This document shows, piece by piece, positions 36,501 to 42,536 of a stretch of 42,536 bases of DNA. The notes below the pieces were generated by a model. That model was not told where the DNA came from. It worked only from the letters and a program-made list of their open reading frames with translations, and did no database searches. The translations under genes were made by a program, and so were the position numbers. The stretch lies in contig JAUCBJ010001524.1 in the NCBI GenBank assembly GCA_032718475.1, forward strand, positions 1-42,536, given 5' to 3'. This DNA comes from Nemertoderma westbladi (Eukaryota > Xenacoelomorpha > Nemertodermatida > Nemertodermatidae). Position 1 is the first letter of the stretch. Every line of letters begins with the position of its first letter.

Positions 36501-39500
36501 CAGTAAGCATACAAATCGTGGCACTCGTCCATTCAATCACAGTAAGCATACAAATCGTGGCACTCGTCCATTCAATCACAGTAAGCATACAAATCGTGGC
36601 ACTCGTCCATTCAATTACAGTAAGCATAAAAATCGTGGCACTCGTCCATTCAATCACAGTAAGCAAAAAATCGTGGCACTCGTCCATTCAATCACAGTAA
36701 GCATAAAAATAGTGGGACTCGTCCATTCAATCACAGTAAGCATAAAAATCGTGGCACTCGTCCATTCAATCACAGTAAGCATACAAATCGTGGCACTCGT
36801 CCATTCAATCACAGTAAGCATAAAAATCGTGGAACTCGTCCATTCAATCACAGTAAGCATAAAAATCGTGGCACTCGTCCATTCAATCACAGTAAGCATA
36901 CAAATCGTGGCACTCGTCCATTCAATCACAGTAAGCATACAAATCGTGGCACTCGTCCATTCAATCACAGTAAGCATACAAATCGTGGCACTCGTCCATT
37001 CAATCACAGTAAGCATACAAATCGTGGCACTCGTCCATTCAATCACAGTAAGCATAAAAATCGTGGGACTCGTCCATTCAATCACAGTAAGCATAAAAAT
37101 CGTGGCACTCGTCCATTCAATCACAGTAAGCATACAAATCGTGGCACTCGTCCATTCAATCACAGTAAGCATACAAATCGTGGCACTCGTCCATTCAATC
37201 ACAGTAAGCATACAAATCGTGGCACTCGTCCATTCAATCACAGTAAGCATACAAATCGTGGCACTCGTCCATTCAATCACAGTAAGCATACAAATCGTGG
37301 CACTCGTCCATTCAATCACAGTAAGCATACAAATCGTGGCACTCGTCCATTCAATCACAGTAAGCATACAAATCGTGGGACTCGTCCATTCAATCACAGT
37401 AAGCATAAAAATCGTGGGACTCGTCCATTCAATCACAGTAAGCATAAAAATCGTGGGACTCGTCCATTCAATCACAGCAAGCGTAAAAATCGTGGCACTC
37501 GTCCATTCAATCACAGTAAGCATACAAATCGTGGCACTCGTCCATTCAATCACAGTAAGCATACAAATCGTGGCACTCGTCCATTCAATCACAGTAAGCA
37601 TAAAAATCGTGGCACTCGTCCATTCAATCACAGTAAGCATACAAATCGTGGGACTCGTCCATTCAATCACAGTAAGCATAAAAATCGTGGGACTCGTCCA
37701 TTCAATCACAGTAAGCATAAAAATCGTGGGACTCGTCCATTCAATCACAGCAAGCGTAAAAATCGTGGCACTCGTCCATTCAATCACAGTAAGCATACAA
37801 ATCGTGGCACTCGTCCATTCAATCACAGTAAGCATACAAATCGTGGCACTCGTCCATTCAATCACAGTAAGCATACAAATCGTGGCACTCGTCCATTCAA
37901 TCACAGTAAGCATACAAATCGTGGCACTCGTCCATTCAATCACAGTAAGCATACAAATCGTGGCACTCGTCCATTCAATCACAGTAAGCATACAAATCGT
38001 GGCACTCGTCCATTCAATCACAGTAAGCATACAAATCGTGGCACTCGTCCATTCAATCACAGTAAGCATAAAAATCGTGGCACTCGTCCATTCAATCACA
38101 GTAAGCATACAAATCGTGGCACTCGTCCATTCAATCACAGTAAGCATAAAAATCGTGGCACTCGTCCATTCAATCACAGTAAGCATACAAATCGTGGCAC
38201 TCGTCCATTCAATCACAGTAAGCATACAAATCGTGGCACTCGTCCATTCAATCACAGTAAGCATACAAATCGTGGCACTCGTCCATTCAATCACAGTAAG
38301 CATAAAAATCGTGGCACTCGTCCATTCAATCACAGTAAGCATACAAATCGTGGCACTCGTCCATTCAATCACAGTAAGCATACAAATCGTGGCACTCGTC
38401 CATTCAATCACAGTAAGCATAAAAATCGTGGCACTCGTCCATTCAATCACAGTAAGCATACAAATCGTGGCACTCGTCCATTCAATTACAGTAAGCATAA
38501 AAATCGTGGCACTCGTCCATTCAATCACAGTAAGCAAAAAATCGTGGCACTCGTCCATTCAATCACAGTAAGCATAAAAATAGTGGGACTCGTCCATTCA
38601 ATCACAGTAAGCATAAAAATCGTGGCACTCGTCCATTCAATCACAGTAAGCATACAAATCGTGGCACTCGTCCATTCAATCACAGTAAGCATAAAAATCG
38701 TGGCACTCGTCCATTCAATCACAGTAAGCATAAAAATCGTGGCACTCGTCCATTCAATCACAGTAAGCATACAAATCGTGGCACTCGTCCATTCAATCAC
38801 AGTAAGCATACAAATCGTGGCACTCGTCCATTCAATCACAGTAAGCATACAAATCGTGGCACTCGTCCATTCAATCACAGTAAGCATACAAATCGTGGCA
38901 CTCGTCCATTCAATCACAGTAAGCATAAAAATCGTGGCACTCGTCCATTCAATCACAGTAAGCATAAAAATCGTGGCACTCGTCCATTCAATCACAGTAA
39001 GCATACAAATCGTGGCACTCGTCCATTCAATCACAGTAAGCATACAAATCGTGGCACTCGTCCATTCAATCACAGTAAGCATACAAATCGTGGCACTCGT
39101 CCATTCAATCACAGTAAGCATACAAATCGTGGCACTCGTCCATTCAATCACAGTAAGCATACAAATCGTGGCACTCGTCCATTCAATCACAGTAAGCATA
39201 AAAATCGTGGCACTCGTCCATTCAATCACAGTAAGCATACAAATCGTGGCACTCGTCCATTCAATCACAGTAAGCATAAAAATCGTGGCACTCGTCCATT
39301 CAATCACAGTAAGCATAAAAATCGTGGCACTCGTCCATTCAATCACAGTAAGCATAAAAATCGTGGCACTCGTCCATTCAATCACAGTAAGCATACAAAT
39401 CGTGGCACTCGTCCATTCAATCACAGTAAGCATACAAATCGTGGCACTCGTCCATTCAATCACAGTAAGCATAAAAATCGTGGCACTCGTCTATTCAATC

Positions 39501-41982
39501 ACAGTAAGCATACAAATCGTGGCACTCGTCCATTCAATCACAGTAAGCATAAAAATCGTGGCACTCGTCCATTCAATCACAGTAAGCATAAAAATCGTGG
39601 GACTCGTCCATTCAATCACAGTAAGCGTAAAAATCGTGGCACTCGTCCATTCAATCACAGTAAGCATACAAATCGTGGCACTCGTCCATTCAATCACAGT
39701 AAGCATACAAATCGTGGCACTCGTCCATTCAATCACAGTAAGCATACAAATCGTGGCACTCGTCCATTCAATCACAGTAAGCATACAAATCGTGGCACTC
39801 GTCCATTCAATCACAGTAAGCATACAAATCGTGGCACTCGTCCATTCAATCACAGTAAGCATACAAATCGTGGCACTCGTCCATTCAATCACAGTAAGCA
39901 TACAAATCGTGGCACTCGTCCATTCAATCACAGTAAGCATAAAAATCGTGGCACTCGTCCATTCAATCACAGTAAGCATACAAATCGTGGCACTCGTCCA
40001 TTCAATCACAGTAAGCATACAAATCGTGGCACTCGTCCATTCAATCACAGTAAGCATACAAATCGTGGCACTCGTCCATTCAATCACAGTAAGCATACAA
40101 ATCGTGGCACTCGTCCATTCAATCACAGTAAGCATACAAATCGTGGCACTCGTCCATTCAATCACAGTAAGCATAAAAATCGTGGCACTCGTCCATTCAA
40201 TCACAGTAAGCATACAAATCGTGGCACTCGTCCATTCAATCACAGTAAGCATAAAAATCGTGGCACTCGTCCATTCAATCACAGTAAGCATACAAATCGT
40301 GGCACTCGTCCATTCAATCACAGTAAGCATACAAATCGTGGCACTCGTCCATTCAATCACAGTAAGCATACAAATCGTGGCACTCGTCCATTCAATCACA
40401 GTAAGCATACAAATCGTGGCACTCGTCCATTCAATCACAGTAAGCATACAAATCGTGGCACTCGTCCATTCAATCACAGTAAGCATACAAATCGTGGCAC
40501 TCGTCCATTCAATCACAGTAAGCATACAAATCGTGGCACTCGTCCATTCAATCACAGTAAGCATACAAATCGTGGCACTCGTCCATTCAATCACAGTAAG
40601 CATACAAATCGTGGCACTCGTCCATTCAATCACAGTAAGCGTAAAAATCGTGGCACTCGTCCATTCAATCACAGTAAGCATACAAATCGTGGCACTCGTC
40701 CATTCAATCACAGTAAGCATACAAATCGTGGGACTCGTCCATTCAATCACAGTAAGCATAAAAATCGTGGCACTCGTCCATTCAATCACAGTAAGCATAC
40801 AAATCGTGGCACTCGTCCATTCAATCACAGTAAGCATACAAATCGTTTGTATGAGTTAAGATCAGTATCAAACAATCACAAGTGTAATAAAAATCCGGGC
40901 AAACCAAAATCGTAAAACTTCATAAAGCTCGCTGTTGGAAAAATTGGCAATTACAACAAACGCTTATATTAATGTTCAACAATGGTGGTACACTGTGTGG
41001 ATATCAAAAAGGAGAAAATTCGTGATGACTTTACTGGGTAAAGTTCCATGAATAACGGATAAGCAAAAGTGCTTGGCTTTAGGGTAGCGGCGCTATACAA
41101 TTTTATTGCAGCTTAGCTACAATTACAATCTCGATGGAATGTATATTAACATTTTGCCTACGATGGCTTCTAAGTTAAATACCCCACCCAGCCAGTGCAC
41201 AATTTTGTGCTTTGTAAATAGGTTTTTGCCCAGGTCACCGGTGGTATCATAATAGATAATAATAATAATAATCATCATCATAATAGTTAGTGCGTTTAGA
41301 AGGACCTTTTTCTAAGTGACCAAAAATATGATTTAAAATGAAATAACCGGGTATATTTCGGGCAACAGTTGATAAAAGCTTCTATGAGTTGATAAAGGGC
41401 TGTTGCCCGAAATATACTCGGTTATTTCATTTTAAATCATATTTTTGGTCACTTAGAAAAAGGTCCTTGTAAACGCACTAACTCATTGTCTATTAATTTT
41501 GTGCTTTGGCAGCCTCATGGAGTGAATAAGCAGGGTGGACAACCCATGACTTTCTTGAGACGCATCATAAAGAACACTGGCCATGTAAATACCGATGATT
41601 CTAGCAAATGTCATGGTGATGGGAGTTGTGGCGGCGTAATTTTGTCGACAAGCCGGTACAGCATTCTTAATATATTATTTTTTTTATCATATATATATAA
41701 TGCAGCTACAATAATAAGACCGGTAAGCTGATACCTTCCTTCACTACGTGGCACGCCGCACACACTTACACGAACCTTATCATTTAGTTTGCTTGTGTTC
41801 TCCAAGAACTCCTCGTAAGTGAGAGTTGCGCAAAACGCAACGGTATCCGATGCTGCCGCGTTAATGAAGTCGGCGATTGGATCGTGAGTGTTGTCCAACA
41901 TCTTCTCAACGTCGTACAACTCAAAGAATATCATTAGCTTCACTGTGAGCAAAGTGTCATCCTTAGTTCGTACCTCGCTTAC
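21150..41982 (-). CDS. Band-7/SPFH-like protein with coiled-coil tail, 3' three exons (5' part outside window)
   Basis: Exons 41982-41776, 24375-24245 and 21510-21150 join in phases 0 and 2 to give 232 residues ending in TAA. The first encodes VRTKDDTLLTVKLMIFFEL, like the beta strands of SPFH domains. The second encodes LCVRADGIGYRINKVVFRGF then LQRMHDSSIQERT, resembling the SPFH pattern of a strand after 'GI' and a helix before the coiled coil. The third is a Glu/Arg/Gln-rich coiled coil of about 85 residues and a short end. I recall uncharacterised SPFH-like proteins with this layout, but the label rests on memory and pattern. SPFH proteins form membrane-associated rings; no function is claimed here. 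Acceptor CTTTCCAG at 41983 shows that at least one upstream exon exists. Introns are 17.4 kb (39-bp array, foldback) and 2.7 kb (46-bp array). Confidence 0.75.
21511..22917 (-). other. Intron between exons B and C, unique part
   Basis: AT-rich intron sequence without coding signs. A GC-richer patch at about 22700-22820 (CGCGTACACCGGGACTACGC ... GGGCTGCTAGGCCCGTC) may be an old transposon remnant, but I cannot define its ends. Confidence 0.5.
22921..24274 (-). repeat. 46-bp minisatellite made from an exon-intron junction (~29 units)
   Basis: On the gene's strand each unit begins GCACGATAGTTCAATACAGG and continues through GAGCGAACATC, then GTTAGTATTAGCTGCA. The first 30 bases are the end of exon B, coding the MHDSSIQERTS region; the rest is the donor GTTAGT and the first intron bases. 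The unit at 24274-24229 is the real exon end with its donor, and all others follow it downstream. Units differ by occasional substitutions (GTGCTGCAG or GTTTTGCAG on the plus strand), one internal deletion near 23405 and a 4-base duplication near 24058. Read through in frame, the repeat meets TAG after AAAR, so it is not an in-frame protein repeat. Confidence 0.95.
24245..24375 (-). CDS. SPFH-like gene, exon B
   Basis: 43 codons plus two bases between acceptor TTTATAATTTAG|TCG and donor ACATC|GTTAGT. It encodes STFSQLCVRADGIGYRINK, VVFRGFHSSDALQRM and HDSSIQERT. The phase fits exon C exactly (TC joined to G makes Ser, reading ERTSLRLQTETE). It is found only by translating without a start codon. 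The last 30 bases and the donor form the first unit of a 46-bp tandem repeat that fills the start of the next intron. Confidence 0.82.
24376..25928 (-). other. Intron between exons A and B, segment right of exon B
   Basis: Non-coding sequence. Two diverged copies of a ~90-bp segment are visible at about 24760-24840 and 25615-25705, both with a GGGAACC/CCGG-AGACCTAYCCGG core. An A12 run lies at about 24600. The open frame at 24633-24860 has no motif. Confidence 0.5.
25929..40845. repeat. 39-bp satellite array, ~14.9 kb, ~380 units, with higher-order repeats
   Basis: The unit is GTGGCACTCGTCCATTCAAT followed by CACAGTAAGCATAAAAATC (39 bp), with common variants CATACAAATC, GTGGGACTCG and TCTATTC. 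From 25929 to about 29150 units are diverse and include a 15-base internal insertion (GTGGCACAAATTGTG type). From about 29880 on, the array is very uniform and repeats as blocks marked by a 38-bp unit (AAGCAAAAAATCG) followed by AAAATAGTGGGA. These marks lie at 29881, 30777, 32531, 33427, 35766, 36662 and 38533. It lies in the 17.4-kb intron of the SPFH-like gene. Because the unit is 13 codons and lacks stops, both strands show long open frames; this is a property of the repeat. Confidence 0.97.
40846..41284 (-). other. Intron segment between the satellite and the foldback element
   Basis: Unique AT-rich sequence. Just past the array, 40873-40905 (CAATCACAAGTGTAATAAAA then ATCCGGGCAAAC) resembles a decayed 39-bp unit. 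A TAA/TCA simple repeat lies at about 41253-41283, next to the foldback element. Confidence 0.5.
41285..41483. mobile_element. Foldback element: 84-bp near-perfect inverted repeat, 31-bp loop
   Basis: The left arm 41285-41368 begins AGTTAGTGCGTTTAGAAGG and ends TTTCGGGCAACAG. The right arm 41400-41483 is its reverse complement with two mismatches that I count. The loop is TTGATAAAAGCTTCTATGAG plus 11 bases. This is typical of a hairpin-forming MITE. Transcribed with its host intron it would form a long hairpin RNA. Confidence 0.85.
41776..41982 (-). CDS. SPFH-like gene, exon A
   Basis: 69 codons in phase 0 between acceptor CTATCTTTCCAG| and donor GATAAG|GTTCGT. It encodes VSEVRTKDDTLLTVKLMIFF, then ELYDVEKMLDNTHDPIADF and LTYEEFLENTSKLNDK. 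A second possible donor, CGT|GTAAGT, 6 bases further on would add two residues (VR). I prefer the first because it gives LND-K-STF, the length I recall for the family. The frame also stays open upstream of the acceptor to 42078, so the 5' boundary is inferred. Confidence 0.75.
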
Positions 41983-42536
41983 CTGGAAAGATAGACACGT
42001 AAGCCTTTGGGTCACTTTAATCTTTGGCGCATAATTCACTTGTTTCATCGGCTTTCGGTCCAGTGCTTTACAGTTCATTGCAAGGTAGCGGCTTAGCCCG
42101 GGCCGCGAGGGAGTTAAGCCTTTTCAAATTAGCGAAAGATCAGCTGTACGTGCAGGTATTTAGTACCTATCCTATACCTACAACGAAAATTAATTTTGCA
42201 AATAGCCTTTTGAAATTTAGTATATACAATGAAGTGATGAAGAGAGTGTTGAAAATAAATAGTATTGGTCAAATTTTATGATATTAATTATTATTTTCGT
42301 CGAATAATATAATATAATCAATAAATACTAGAATGTCTGTTTAGGAAGGTAGGCGAAAACATCGGCTTTTTCTGTAGAACGTCAAAAAATAACGATACAA
42401 AAATAAATGCACTGTAAATTTGAAAAATACTGAAAAATAAATGAACCCGGAAATTGAAATAGAACGGTGATGTTTGACATTGGATTGACTTCGGATTGGC
42501 TACTATACACAAATACACTAATAGGGGAGGGACTGC
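41983..42536 (-). other. Intron upstream of exon A, to the window edge
   Basis: The acceptor at 41983 implies that this is intron. A short GC-rich patch at 42085-42120 (GGTAGCGGCTTAGCCCGGGC) is unlike its surroundings. I looked for another SPFH exon on the minus strand and saw none that I can support. The open frames at 42024 and 42318 have no motif. Confidence 0.5.

Noticed and set aside
25929-40845. CRISPR-like regular array
   Set aside because: There are no unique spacers; units are contiguous near-identical 39-mers in an animal genome.
25765-40859. Long open frames on both strands (up to 788 residues) with 13-residue repeats such as ALVHSITVSI and MLTVIEWTSA
   Set aside because: The 39-bp unit is exactly 13 codons without stops in one frame on each strand. 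Both strands are equally open, frames shift at each 38-bp unit, and no flanking coding sequence or non-repeat domain exists. They also lie in an intron of another gene.
41983-42078. N-terminal extension of exon A (MNCKALDRKPMKQVNYAPK...)
   Set aside because: A strong acceptor (CTATCTTTCCAG) in the right phase precedes VSEVRTKDD. The extension looks unlike SPFH proteins, although it stays open, so it cannot be fully excluded.

Overview
The window is a piece of nuclear DNA from an invertebrate animal. Genes are split by GT-AG introns. A complete axonemal dynein light chain gene points to motile cilia. A non-LTR retrotransposon, tRNA-derived SINEs, small inverted-repeat elements and long tandem repeats fill most of the rest. 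I cannot name the phylum. Scattered TAGGCCTA and ACCGGT motifs and the SINE/MITE content would suit a marine invertebrate, but that is weak evidence.

Three protein genes can be rebuilt exon by exon, with matching splice phases. (1) Minus strand, 14444 to 931: a four-EF-hand calmodulin-like protein of 208 residues in four coding exons. Its 10.4-kb first intron is filled by a 38-bp satellite (3969-5619 and 9838-12901). A 5'-truncated LINE splits this satellite (5617-9836) and has itself taken two copies of a ~615-bp MITE. (2) Plus strand, 16145 to 17595: complete DNAL1 (axonemal dynein light chain 1, leucine-rich repeats), 188 residues in three exons, with an X-box-like site upstream. It is divergent from gene 1; the 1.7 kb between them holds a third copy of the MITE family and a tRNA-derived SINE. 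(3) Minus strand, 41982 to 21150: the last three exons (232 residues) of a band-7/SPFH-like protein with a charged coiled-coil tail, converging on DNAL1. Its 17.4-kb intron holds a ~14.9-kb array of a 39-bp repeat with higher-order structure, plus an 84-bp-arm foldback element. Its next intron begins with about 29 copies of a 46-bp repeat.

The most unusual feature is the link between splice donors and tandem repeats. The 46-bp repeat is an amplification of the exon-intron junction itself: every unit copies the last 30 coding bases of the SPFH exon plus its GTTAGT donor. The 38-bp satellite carries, in the sense of its host gene, the same GTTAGT motif and an 11-base match to the donor of exon 1. 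Six of the seven donors inferred here have T at +3 (GTT...), which is rare in animals. I propose that donor sequences seed tandem repeats that enlarge introns in this genome. Copying is seen directly for the 46-bp array, is inferred for the 38-bp array, and is not seen for the 39-bp array.

About half of the window (~21 kb) is tandem repeat. The very long open frames in the 25.9-40.8 kb array arise because the unit is 13 codons long and lacks stops on both strands. They are not annotated as genes.
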